From Haematococcus lacustris (taxonomy: Eukaryota; Chlorophyta; Chlorophyceae; Chlamydomonadales; Haematococcaceae): DNA of 64,000 nt. The notes below the pieces were generated by a model. It did not search any database, had not been told where the DNA came from, and saw only the letters and a program-made list of their open reading frames with translations. Location: assembly GCA_030144725.1 (NCBI GenBank), contig JASKMD010000003.1, forward strand, positions 18,224,359 through 18,288,358, given 5' to 3'. Positions 55,185 to 64,000 of the stretch are shown here, one piece after another. Made by a program: the position numbers and the translations under genes. How positions within the stretch are numbered: position 1 is the first letter of the stretch; each line of letters starts with the position of its first letter.

Positions 55185-58100
55185 TTGAATGAGCACCCTG
55201 CACGTGTCCTGTGTGACACTGGTGCTACCCACAGCTTTGTCAGTGCATCATTTGTTGCTGCACATGCTGTACCTGTCCACAAGTTGAAGCACATGCAAGA
55301 GTGGCATGCTGCTAACAACACTGTGTTGAGCTGTTCCCAGTTTGTCAAGGCTGATTTGAGTCTGCCAGGTGTTACTGTACCCTGCCAACTCAACGTTATG
55401 CCTTCTCTCCTGCCAGACTTTGATGTGCTGCTGGGGAATGACTGGTTGAATGAGCATGAGGCCGTGATGTCATACCAGGACAAGACTCTCAGCCTGGCAT
55501 GTGACAAGGGTGAGCCTGTAGTGCTGCCATGTCCCCCTGCTGATAAGTCTGAGTCAGGGCAGTCTGCTGTAAGCAACCCTGCCTCTTTCCTGGTCAATGC
55601 TCTACGTGCAAAACCCCCTCTGGCTTCTGCAAAAGTTGCTGCCAGGTGGTTACGAAAAGGAGGCACAGGTGTCCTGGCCCTGATCACTGTGGACAATTCC
55701 AGTACCCCTGATCCAGCTCCAGCTGAACCTGACCTACCTCCAGGTGTGTCCAAGGCACTCAATGCTTTGCTGGATGAGTATGCTGATGTGTTTGCACCCA
55801 TCACATCTCTGCCACCTGAGCGTCCTGTGGGCCATGCCATCCCCCTGGTGCCTGATGCACGACCCTCTGTGGTACCTCAATACCGCATGAGCCAGGAAGA
55901 GCATGCTGAGCTGAAGAAGCAGGTGCAGGACCTACTTGCCAAAGGCATGATAGAACCAAGCTCCAGTCCTTTTGCTGCTCCTATCCTGTTTGTCAAGAAG
56001 AAGTCTGGTGAGTTACGCATGTGCCTTGATTACCGTCAGCTCAACAAGATCACCATCAGGGATCAGTATCCACTGCCCAGGATTGATGACTTGTTTGACA
56101 AGCTGTCAGGTTGCACTGTGTTCTCTTCCCTAGACCTTCAAGCAGGTTACAACCAGATCAGGATCACCCCTGAAGATGTGCCAAAGACGGCCTTCAGGAC
56201 CCCTGACGGCCACTACCAGTTCAAGGTACTGTCTTTTGGGCTCTGCAGTGCACCTGCTACATTCCAGCGTGTCATGAATGATGCATTTGCCCCAGTCCTG
56301 AACCAGTGTGCCCTGGTGTACCTGGATGACATCTTGGTCATGTCCAAATCTGTGGACGAGCATTTGAAGCATCTCAGAAAGGTCTTTGACCCCCTGAGGC
56401 TCAACAAGCTCTATGCCAAGCAGTCCAAATGTGAATTCATGCGTACCACGCTGAAATTCCTTGGCCATGTCATCTTTGCTGGTGCAATTGCTGTGGACCC
56501 TGAGAAAATCAAGAGCATTTCTTCCTGGCCTGTGCCTCAATCCCTGCAACAGCTCCAGTCATTCCTAGGTGCTGCTAATTTTGTGCGCAAATTTGTGCAT
56601 AATTTCAGTGTCCTAGCTGCACCTCTCACAGATCTGTGTGGCAAAGCTGGTGACTCATTTCTGTGGCAGAACTGGCCTGCTGATGAGCTGAAAGCCTTTG
56701 TTTCCCTCAAAGCTGCTGTTGCCCAGGTCCCCATGCTACGTCTACCTGATCACACCCAGCCCTTCCAGGTCTACTGTGATGCCTCACTCCAAGGAGTAGG
56801 AGCAGTCCTGATGCAAGATGGCTACCCCCTTGCATACCTCAGCAAGAAGCTGTCTTCTGCTGAGCGTAACTACACCACTGGTGAGCAAGAGCTTCTTGCC
56901 CTCATCACTGCATGCAAGGAGTGGAGGTGTTACCTTGAGGGTGTACCATTCACACTCTTCACCGATCACAAGCCTTTGACTGCTCTGCCCACCCAGAAGG
57001 TGCTGTCTAGACGTCAGGCTAGGTGGATGGAGTTCCTGTCACGGTTTACATTTGACCTGCAGTACCTGCCAGGTGATGCTAATCCTGCTGACCCACTGTC
57101 CCGGATACCTGCTGGACCCCAGGACTGTGCCATGGTGTGTGTTGTTACCACCCGGCGGCAAGCTAAACAGTCTTTGGAGAGGGGGGAAGTGCGTGTGGCG
57201 CAGGCTCTGCCCCAGGTTCCACCTGTGGGTACTCCCTCAAATGCCCCCACTGCCGTTGATGCTTTGGCCCCCCGGCCCACAGTGTCTGATAACCCTGTTG
57301 CTGCTCACCATAGTAGGCTCCCTGAGCTTGAGGCCCCATCTGCTGCTGACACCTCAGTGCACTATCCTGCAGCTCCTGCCCACCCATTGGAACTGGCTGA
57401 TCACCTGGTCCATGGTTACCGGCTTGACCCTGCGTTTACTGCTGAAGCTGATCTGTCTGGCATGTACATGGACGACCATGGCCTGTGGCGGCGCACTGGC
57501 AAGGGCACAGTGATGGTTCCCAATGACCCTGAACTGCGTGAGTACATTCTTCATGAGATGCATGATGCTGCCTATGCTGGTCATGTGGGTATAACCAAAA
57601 CCCTTGAGAGGTTGTCACGTGTGTTCTACTGGGACACCATGCGTGCTGATGTCAGGCACTATGTCACTACCTGTGATGCCTGCCAGCGTGACAAGTCCTC
57701 TACACTGAAGCCTGGTGGCTTACTCAACCCACTGTCCATTCCAGACTACCGTTGGGAGTCAGTGTCAATGGACCTGATCACCAAGCTGCCATCTGCTTCA
57801 CATGGGTTTGATGCCATCTGTGTCTTTGTTGACAGGCTCAGTAAGATGGTGCACTTTGTGCCCTGCAAGGAGAGCATGAATGCCAAGGGCTTTGCCCGTC
57901 TGTTTGTTGACAATGTCTTCAAACTGCATGGCCTGCCAAAAGACATGGTCTCTGACCGTGGTCCCCATTTCCACAACACTTTCTGGCACCATGTGCAGAA
58001 GTTGCTGGGCATGAGGGGATCCCTGTCTTCCTCCTATCACCCACAGTCTGATGGCCAGACTGAGAGGTACAACCGTGTGTTGGAAGAGATGCTACGTCAT

Positions 58101-58817
58101 TACATCTCTCCCACCCAAGCTGATTGGCCTGACTATCTGTCACTTGCTGAGTTTGCTGTGAACAACTCATGGCAAGAGTCCATCAAGTCTACACCGTTCC
58201 TGGTTAACACCGGACAGTCCCCCATTACCCCTATGCTCCACTCTCTACCTGACAAGGGGCGGTGCCCTGAAGGCCTGTCCTATGCTACTTGGTGGCAGGA
58301 GGCTGTGGCTAAGGCCAAGCTATGCATGCAGGCTGCTCAGCAACGTCAAGCTGCCTATGCCAACCAGGACCGTCGAGAGGTGCACTACAAGGTGGGTCAA
58401 ATGGTCCTGCTCAGCACTAAGAACATGAGGTTGAAGCCAGGCAAAGCACGTAAGCTGCTGCCACGTTTTGTGGGGCCCTTCAAGGTGCTGGGTTTGGTTG
58501 GCCAGGTTGCAGTGAACCTGCAGCTGCCTGCCTCCATGTCACGTCTTCACCCTGTGTTCCATGTGTCACTCATCAAACCCTACACTGGCACTGACGTGGG
58601 CTTCATGCCTCCGCCTGTTGAGTGGCTTGATGAGGAGCCTGTGTACTATGTTGAGCGTCTGCTGGACCACAGACATGTGCATGCAGGAAAGGCCAAGGAG
58701 TACCTGGTGCAGTGGGAAGGCTATGATGCCGACCACAACACCTGGGAGCCACGTTCCAACTTGGTTGGGTGTGACAAGATCCTGGCTGAGTACAATGCAG
58801 CTCACAACCTGAAGTAA
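55185..58817 (+). CDS. Pol polyprotein (PR-RT-RH-INT-chromodomain)
   Basis: A 1210-residue uninterrupted frame. The aspartic protease motif is CDTGATHSFVS (D11). Reverse transcriptase spans about 235-430 with YLDDILVMS (379-387). Ty3-type RNase H is about 525-645 (CDASLQGVGAVL, TDHKPL). The integrase zinc-binding HHCC motif is about 790-831 (ending CDACQRDKS). The catalytic core has D about 862, D about 923 (SDRGPHF) and E about 959 (GQTERYNR), with exactly 35 residues between the last two. A C-terminal chromodomain lies at about 1153-1205 (EYLVQWEGY, NTWEPRSNL). All catalytic residues I can check are present. The first ATG is just upstream of the protease and the frame is separate from gag, so a frameshift or separate initiation would be needed. 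An element protein, not a host gene. Confidence 0.95.
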   Translation: MNEHPARVLCDTGATHSFVSASFVAAHAVPVHKLKHMQEWHAANNTVLSCSQFVKADLSLPGVTVPCQLNVMPSLLPDFDVLLGNDWLNEHEAVMSYQDKTLSLACDKGEPVVLPCPPADKSESGQSAVSNPASFLVNALRAKPPLASAKVAARWLRKGGTGVLALITVDNSSTPDPAPAEPDLPPGVSKALNALLDEYADVFAPITSLPPERPVGHAIPLVPDARPSVVPQYRMSQEEHAELKKQVQDLLAKGMIEPSSSPFAAPILFVKKKSGELRMCLDYRQLNKITIRDQYPLPRIDDLFDKLSGCTVFSSLDLQAGYNQIRITPEDVPKTAFRTPDGHYQFKVLSFGLCSAPATFQRVMNDAFAPVLNQCALVYLDDILVMSKSVDEHLKHLRKVFDPLRLNKLYAKQSKCEFMRTTLKFLGHVIFAGAIAVDPEKIKSISSWPVPQSLQQLQSFLGAANFVRKFVHNFSVLAAPLTDLCGKAGDSFLWQNWPADELKAFVSLKAAVAQVPMLRLPDHTQPFQVYCDASLQGVGAVLMQDGYPLAYLSKKLSSAERNYTTGEQELLALITACKEWRCYLEGVPFTLFTDHKPLTALPTQKVLSRRQARWMEFLSRFTFDLQYLPGDANPADPLSRIPAGPQDCAMVCVVTTRRQAKQSLERGEVRVAQALPQVPPVGTPSNAPTAVDALAPRPTVSDNPVAAHHSRLPELEAPSAADTSVHYPAAPAHPLELADHLVHGYRLDPAFTAEADLSGMYMDDHGLWRRTGKGTVMVPNDPELREYILHEMHDAAYAGHVGITKTLERLSRVFYWDTMRADVRHYVTTCDACQRDKSSTLKPGGLLNPLSIPDYRWESVSMDLITKLPSASHGFDAICVFVDRLSKMVHFVPCKESMNAKGFARLFVDNVFKLHGLPKDMVSDRGPHFHNTFWHHVQKLLGMRGSLSSSYHPQSDGQTERYNRVLEEMLRHYISPTQADWPDYLSLAEFAVNNSWQESIKSTPFLVNTGQSPITPMLHSLPDKGRCPEGLSYATWWQEAVAKAKLCMQAAQQRQAAYANQDRREVHYKVGQMVLLSTKNMRLKPGKARKLLPRFVGPFKVLGLVGQVAVNLQLPASMSRLHPVFHVSLIKPYTGTDVGFMPPPVEWLDEEPVYYVERLLDHRHVHAGKAKEYLVQWEGYDADHNTWEPRSNLVGCDKILAEYNAAHNLK

Positions 58818-59055
58818 GTCCTAGGCCATGCATGCTGGTATGCTGCTGGACTATGGCATTCCCAGCATGCTTGTACCTCTGGTCAGCTGCTACCTGTGTG
58901 GTTATGGTTTCCCTGTGTCTAGTCGGCACGATGGTCTTTGACCGCTCCCTGAGCTATGACCTGGTGCGCCCTTTGGGTTGCCCAGTAGCTAAATCAGCAT
59001 GCTGTAGGCAATGCGAGTCACGTGGTTTCACCCGTGGCGGAACGGAAGCCCCTTT

Positions 59056-59068
59056 GGAGGGGGAGGAA
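59056..59068 (+). other. Polypurine tract
   Basis: GGAGGGGGAGGAA immediately precedes the 3' LTR, as required for plus-strand priming in Ty3/Gypsy elements. Confidence 0.8.
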
Positions 59069-59367
59069 TGTAAAGTGCGCATCTCTGGAAGGGATTGTCG
59101 CTTCGCGTCGTCTGGGCTGTCTCGTGAATGCGAGCCGTCGCGGGACGCGGGTTACACGTGTAGAGTGAGATTTGGCAGGTAAAGACTAGCGACATTGCGT
59201 TCGTGAGTACAACTGGTTCGATTCCAGGGAGCCCCGTTCTAAGCTCTAGCCATTCTCGCAACACACCGCTGTAACCCAACACCCTATTCGGAAGTCACTG
59301 CCTCGACTGGACCGGCCTTCAAGCTTGTGTCAAAAGGTCATCTAACGTTGCGTCCCCGCACGTTACA
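59069..59367 (+). repeat. 3' LTR (299 bp)
   Basis: Same length and termini as the 5' LTR, one substitution (59311). Its end is 466 bp from the DNA2 start codon, with the same orientation, so LTR-driven read-through into DNA2 is possible. Confidence 0.96.
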
Positions 59368-59372
59368 GCTGG

Positions 59373-59735
59373 CGGCTGGAAAGTGGACTTCCATGCATCT
59401 CTTCTCCGTCCATTGGAAACGCGTTTGAATTCATGCACATGGGCGATCTCTTATCTCTTTTCTCCGTCCATTGGAAACGCGCTCTAACTTGTTAAACTTG
59501 TTTAACAAACCGGGTCATGCTCTACTGCTGCCGCTACTTCCGCTGTAACCGCTGCTGCTACTGCTATCCATGTTGCTGGGCAGCTCGTGTGTAGATCAAT
59601 GAAGGCGTAGGCGGCGGCTGGAAAGTGGACGTCCATGCATCTCTTATCTCTTTTCTCCGTCCATTGGAAACGCGTTTGAATTCATGCACATGGGCGGTCT
59701 CTTATCTCTTTTCTCCGTCCATTGGAAACGCGCCC
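59373..59735. repeat. Duplicated block with CTCCGTCCATTGGAAACGCG motifs
   Basis: A unit starting GGCGGCTGGAAAGTGGAC (59373 and 59612) is present twice. Each copy contains two CTCCGTCCATTGGAAACGCG boxes. The same box in reverse orientation lies in the element at 49794. Between the copies (59498-59524) is the block shared with 5692-5718. Probably remnants of small transposons in the DNA2 promoter region. Confidence 0.75.
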
Positions 59736-59833
59736 TAAACCCCTCACCTTTTCAACTGACAGTTGACAGTTGACAAGCTGCAAGCTACAAGCTGGCTAAT
59801 CATTTTTATACAGTGTAGAGCCAGCGCGCGAAA

Positions 59834-62800
59834 ATGGGTCCCTCGCAGGCTAACATCTCCCGCTTCTTAGCGGGTAGTGCTGGGAACAAAGAACAGCAGA
59901 AGCTGGTCAGTCCCCTCCAGGTGCCTGCAAGGCAAGCAGGGAAGACGAAAAGCGCTCGCAAGCGCAGGAAAAGCAAAGAGGCAGGCAGTTTGCTCACTAA
60001 GACACCTACCACCCCAGACGGTAAACTACACCTCGACAATGTGCGTTCCTGTGCAAATGGCTGAGTCAGCTGTTGCCACCTGTTGTGGAGCCATATCGAA
60101 AGACATTAGTGGCTTGGTGTGACTGACTAGATGCTGCCATTGAGCGGGACATTGCCGTACTTGCACTGTACAGCTGCTGTTAAGTCAAGACCAAGATGAG
60201 GAGAGCCTGCATGTCGTGTGGTTGTCCTCGCCTATCAGGGAAACATCATCTCAGGTGGGAACCATGCTCATACAAGCAAGTGTGTGAGTAATACGCCGGC
60301 ACAGCTCATCCTCAGCCGTTCCCCTCCACAGGCTAGTGATGCTGAGGAGGCACCACCCGCCAAGCCTGTTACCACGGACACAAAAGCTGTAGCAAACAGC
60401 AGTGATGGCGCAAAGCAAGCACTGATACAGTCCATCCAGGCTACTCGGAGTTCGAACAGCCTCACAGTTGTGCAAGCCATGTCAAAGAAAGCTACCCAGC
60501 TGTCCTCTTCTGCATCTGGACATGGGAAGCAGACAAGCAACAAGACAAACCAGCTCACCAGCAAGCGGGAATGCTGTAGCTTGGCGGATGTGTGTAATGC
60601 AAAGGGAGGAATGATCAGAGCTCGCCATGCTGATCCAGGAGTGGATGCCAGCGGCGACCAGCCAGCACGTGCCAGTGGCCCCAGTACAGGCAGCCAGGAC
60701 CTCCTAGAAGAGATCCTCGCGGGCATGCAACCTGCTACCAGGCAAGACGTGGTCACAGAGGGCTGTTCTATGCTTGCATGTGAGAAAGCACCAGCGTCAA
60801 TCATTAGCAGCTTGACTTGGAATTGCAAGCCACTGCCTCATGCCATTCCAGCCAGGAACAGCCTGAGTCTTACACGTCCCTGCAGCCAGCACTGCTGGAG
60901 CTGCTGCTTGCTGCGCTGTTGCAGGCCGGTGGCATGCAAGCCGCTGCTGCATGGGACCCTGCCCAGCAGATGCCGGAGCAGCCAGCGGTCGCAGCCAGGC
61001 CCACCACGCCGTCAAGGCCTCCCTGACAGTATGGTCACACACCCACAGCAAGCAGGTGGCGACCTCTGCAACCCAGATGCTCCACAGCACCCCACCCTCC
61101 CACCAACCACCAACCCCCACCAACCACCAGCTCCCAGTACGGCTCCTGTACTCCTTGCCTGCATCTCTGACCAGGCTAGGGCAAGCAGCAGGCTTGTAGC
61201 GCACTCTTTCTCTCAGTGCCTGGGCAACAAGCAGGGCTGTGGCCCTGATGGAGCCGCAGGTGCTGCATCTCATTCCCTCAACACAGCCCCTCACCAGCAA
61301 CATGCAGGCCAGGGGCTGCAGCAGGACGGTGATGACGAGCAGGTGCTGCAGGCTGTGCTGGCGTATGCTGCAGAGGGTATGCACACGCCCAGGCCCCGCT
61401 CTGCATCAAGGTGAGCACAAAGCCAATGTCTAGGCTGCAGTCACAGTGGCCAACACCGGGCTGCGGCCTGGGCTGGGCAGCACCTCCAGGAGGCCAGGCT
61501 AGAGAAGGCTGGCATGCTGTTGCAGGCCCTGCCCACAGCTCAACAGCTTGTTAGCCAGGATGCCTGGCGCCAGCAACGTGCCACCCTGTGGGCGGAGCTA
61601 TTTAGGGTCATTGGGCAATTGGGTGATTCGGGTCACATTGCTGCCACATGGGAAGCATGCAAGCAGGCCAGCACCTCCCATCATGCCAGGGCACCCTTAA
61701 CCACAGGAGCCTCACTCCCTCACCCGCCCCTGGTGGCTGCAGATCACAGCCCGCCAGCACCACAACCAGCTCAGGCCAGGGCCTCGCTGCCCAGCAGCCG
61801 TCCGGCCTGCACCGCAGCCGCAAGCGACCCACTAGCGCCCGCCGTCTGGTGTCAGGCCCCAAGCGCCAAGCGCTCATGGATCTACTCGACCAGGTAAGAT
61901 GCCGTGCTCAGCCAAGGTTGTGGTGGGGGACGCGGGCAAGCAGGGGTGGTGGAAAGCGCTCACTGCCTCTGCTGCGCTTAACAGCACAGCGTTCATTCGC
62001 CTGTGCTTTACAGCTGCCCCCAACCTCATGTACGGCAGTTTTCTGTCATGCGCATAGGACAGAAATGCACTTCCACAGGAACAGGACAGAAATGCACTTC
62101 ATGCCCCTATAGCCGTGTCTGCCAAGTGAACCAGCCAGCGAGGCCCAGGGCCCATGGGGCAGCAGCATCTGGTTATCCTCGCACCCCTTGTTGGTGCTGC
62201 AGGTGGAGCTGATGATGAAGGCAAGGGAGGATGAGGTGCAGGGGGGCCTGAGCCCACCATCAGGCGCAGTGATCATGCAGCCAACACAACCCTCTGCCAC
62301 CCACATGGAGTCGTCTGCCTGCCTGCCCACCCAGACCATGAATGCAGACCCTGCTCCAGCACAAGGTGGTGGCAGCCAGGCAGCGGACAGCAGCCTCAAC
62401 ACTGAAGTGACCAAGCCTTCCACAATGACCGAGTCAGCTGCCCTGCCACCAGCAGCCAGCCAGCAACCACTCCAGGGCCAGCTGACCAAGTGCACCAGCC
62501 CTGGCGGTGTGACCAAGCCCGGGTCACACTACTCCCCGCAGAAACTGTTGAAACTGAGGGGCAGCCCAGGATCCCCTGCAGTGTGCCGGCAGAAACGCCC
62601 CAGCCAGTGCCTTGTGTCTCCTGCCCGCCCACCCATCTTGCTCAGCAGCGCCACTGCCCATGCAAGCCCACCAGCCCAGCTGCCCCAGTCACAGCCCACT
62701 GCCCAGGTGCTGCCCACTGCTCAGTTGCAAGCCGCGGCCCAGCCTCAGCCCTCCGCAACAGGGGACATACCCTGCCTAGGAAGTGTGAGCCACGGGGGTG

Positions 62801-64000
62801 TCAGCCAGGTTCCAGGGGCTGCTGCTGCTGATGACTATGACGACTTCTTAGATAGCGTAGACCTAGACCTGCTGGAGGCGCAAGCGCTGCAAACCAGGTC
62901 AATAGAACAACAACAGCCTAGCAGTAGTTGGCGACCACTAGCTGGGTCAGCCTCTGCCTCAGCTGCACAGTCGGGTAGCTGGTCTGCCGTACCTAGCCAG
63001 ATGCAGCCTGCCCTGCATATGCCACCAGGCCAGGCAGGCACACAGGGCTGGGTGGCGCAGCCTGCAGGCAACCAGCCCGCTCCTGCCTGGCTGCGGAGGC
63101 CGCCTCTAGCTGACACCGCCAACCTGGTGCAACAGATCAGCGCAGGGGCTAAAGGCTGCCAGCCAGCAGCACCTGGATGGGGGGGTCCAGGGGCTCCTGC
63201 TTCCCCAGCTGATGTGTGTGGCAAGGGCAGTGGGGGGGCAGCAGGGGCCACCCTGCAGCAGGCTGGCGGCTGGGCTGCCGGGAGGCAGATCAATAGACAG
63301 GCCACTGCCAGGCAACGGCTGGTGGGCAACAGGGAGGAGGTGCATTACCAGGTGCAGCATGTGCAGGAGGACTTGCATGGTGACAAGCGCCTGGACCTGG
63401 TCTCTCCCATCAATGTGAGCAGCTCACAGCACGCCCCTTCCATATGGTCACTTTTGGTCACACCAGCATATGCTCATGAATGTGTGCAGACCGGGTCCAT
63501 GCATGTTTGCCCGCATTTGCTTGGCCTTCGCCTGCGCCACATGTACTACCTGCCTGCCTGTCTGCCTGCCTGCCACCCATGTACTGCCACCACTGGCAGC
63601 CAGTAAACCACCCAGGAGTGCGCCATCAGCTTGCTAGCCAGCCACACTGCTCCTGCCCAGCCCCACAACTATTCCAAAGGCTCACGTCTGGCTTACCGCA
63701 GGCCTCCCTGACGCTGCTGCACACTGCCTAGACCAACCTTGCCCTGGGTCGCTGCCTTGCACCACCTTGCCCTGCCCCACCCTCCATGCAGCCCCCTCCA
63801 GCCCCTGCTCCTGGCTGCCTGCAGGGCTCGCGTGCCGTGTTGCACCTGAGCGACATGTGGCAAGACCTGCCTGTGCAGCCGGGCGACAGTCTGAATGTGA
63901 TCCGACCCAGGGATCAGGGCTGCGAGCAGGGCGTGCGCCAGCTGGTGTGCAGTGCCAGTGAGGGGCTGTGCGTGCTGCATCCGGACATCTTGCTGTCAGG
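59834..64000 (+). CDS. DNA2: DNA2 replication helicase/nuclease, N-terminal part (runs off window)
   Basis: Proposed exons: 59834 to about 60039; about 60333 onward (SDAEEAPPAKP); a segment ending 61892 (SGPKRQALMDLLDQ); 62203-63414; and 63825 to beyond 64000. The first exon has a PCNA-interaction-like motif (QANISRFL) at residues about 5-12 and a basic KSARKRRKSK stretch. Exon 62203-63414 (404 codons, phase 0) contains the acidic DDYDDFLDSVDLDLLEAQ segment and ends in QHVQEDLHGDKRLDLV. The last exon reads LSDMWQDLPVQPGDSLNVI then LCVLHPDILLSG, matching the block just before the Dna2 nuclease domain. Dna2 processes Okazaki flaps and resects DNA ends. The nuclease and helicase domains lie outside the window. 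Exon borders between 60333 and 61892 are not resolved. Confidence 0.8.

Larger units (their letters stand above)
50751..59367 (+). mobile_element. Ty3/Gypsy LTR retrotransposon, chromovirus type, 8.6 kb
   Basis: Two 299-bp LTRs bracket an internal region with protease, reverse transcriptase, RNase H, integrase and chromodomain in one ORF. The flanking GCTGG repeats (50746-50750 and 59368-59372) give a 5-bp target duplication. GCTGG also follows the left LTR, so this duplication is slightly ambiguous. The LTRs differ at one position, so insertion is recent. The gag region is rearranged. It inserted between the 49.6-50.5-kb element and the DNA2 gene, in the same orientation as DNA2. It is a plant/algal-type chromodomain element without an envelope gene. 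Confidence 0.95.

Overview
The window is nuclear DNA of a eukaryote, most likely a chlamydomonadalean (volvocine-type) green alga. The evidence is high GC, many short GT-AG introns, Gln/Ala/Pro-rich proteins, very abundant microsatellites, a CBM20 starch-binding protein, a ciliary PG-rich-repeat protein next to plant-like housekeeping genes, and Fanzor-like fragments. Haematococcus is my best guess from style, but this is inference.

Layout: 1-4676 is an almost pure (GGGCT)n satellite. A 374-bp hAT MITE (5106-5479) then precedes a two-exon bHLH transcription factor (5896-8005, +) and an OSTC/DC2 oligosaccharyltransferase subunit gene (about 9010-9976, +). A 1.8-kb near-perfect palindrome lies at 10561-12351. 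The minus strand then carries a 10-exon gene with an N-terminal CBM20, a coiled coil and three winged-helix-like repeats (13643-18968), and a large NUP133 nucleoporin gene (20333-29808) with microsatellite-filled introns. NUP133 is divergent from a sperm-tail PG-rich (STPG/SHIPPO) gene (30325-33088, +).

From 33.4 to 50.6 kb the window is a nest of transposons around an inverted duplication of the RPL31 (eL31) gene (copy A 38746-39198 +, copy B 46010-46462 -). Upstream of copy A sit a pair of TIR elements with a 4-bp target duplication (33493-34345 and 34350-37649) and a 735-bp hAT-like element holding a nested MITE. Between the copies is a 2.1-kb hAT element with an exact 8-bp duplication and a recognisable but internally reduced transposase. 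Flanking it are Fanzor-like nuclease tails. From 50751 to 59367 there is a young Ty3/Gypsy chromovirus-type retrotransposon: 299-bp LTRs with one mismatch, an intact pol ORF and a degraded gag region with an internal inverted duplication. It lies 466 bp upstream of a DNA2 helicase/nuclease gene that runs off the window (59834-64000).

There is no operon-type organisation; genes are independent, and RPL31, NUP133, OSTC and DNA2 are housekeeping. The most unusual signals are the CBM20/winged-helix protein, the 4-bp-TSD TIR family, the Fanzor-like tails, and the RPL31 duplication, whose two arms allow insertion events to be read against near-empty sites.
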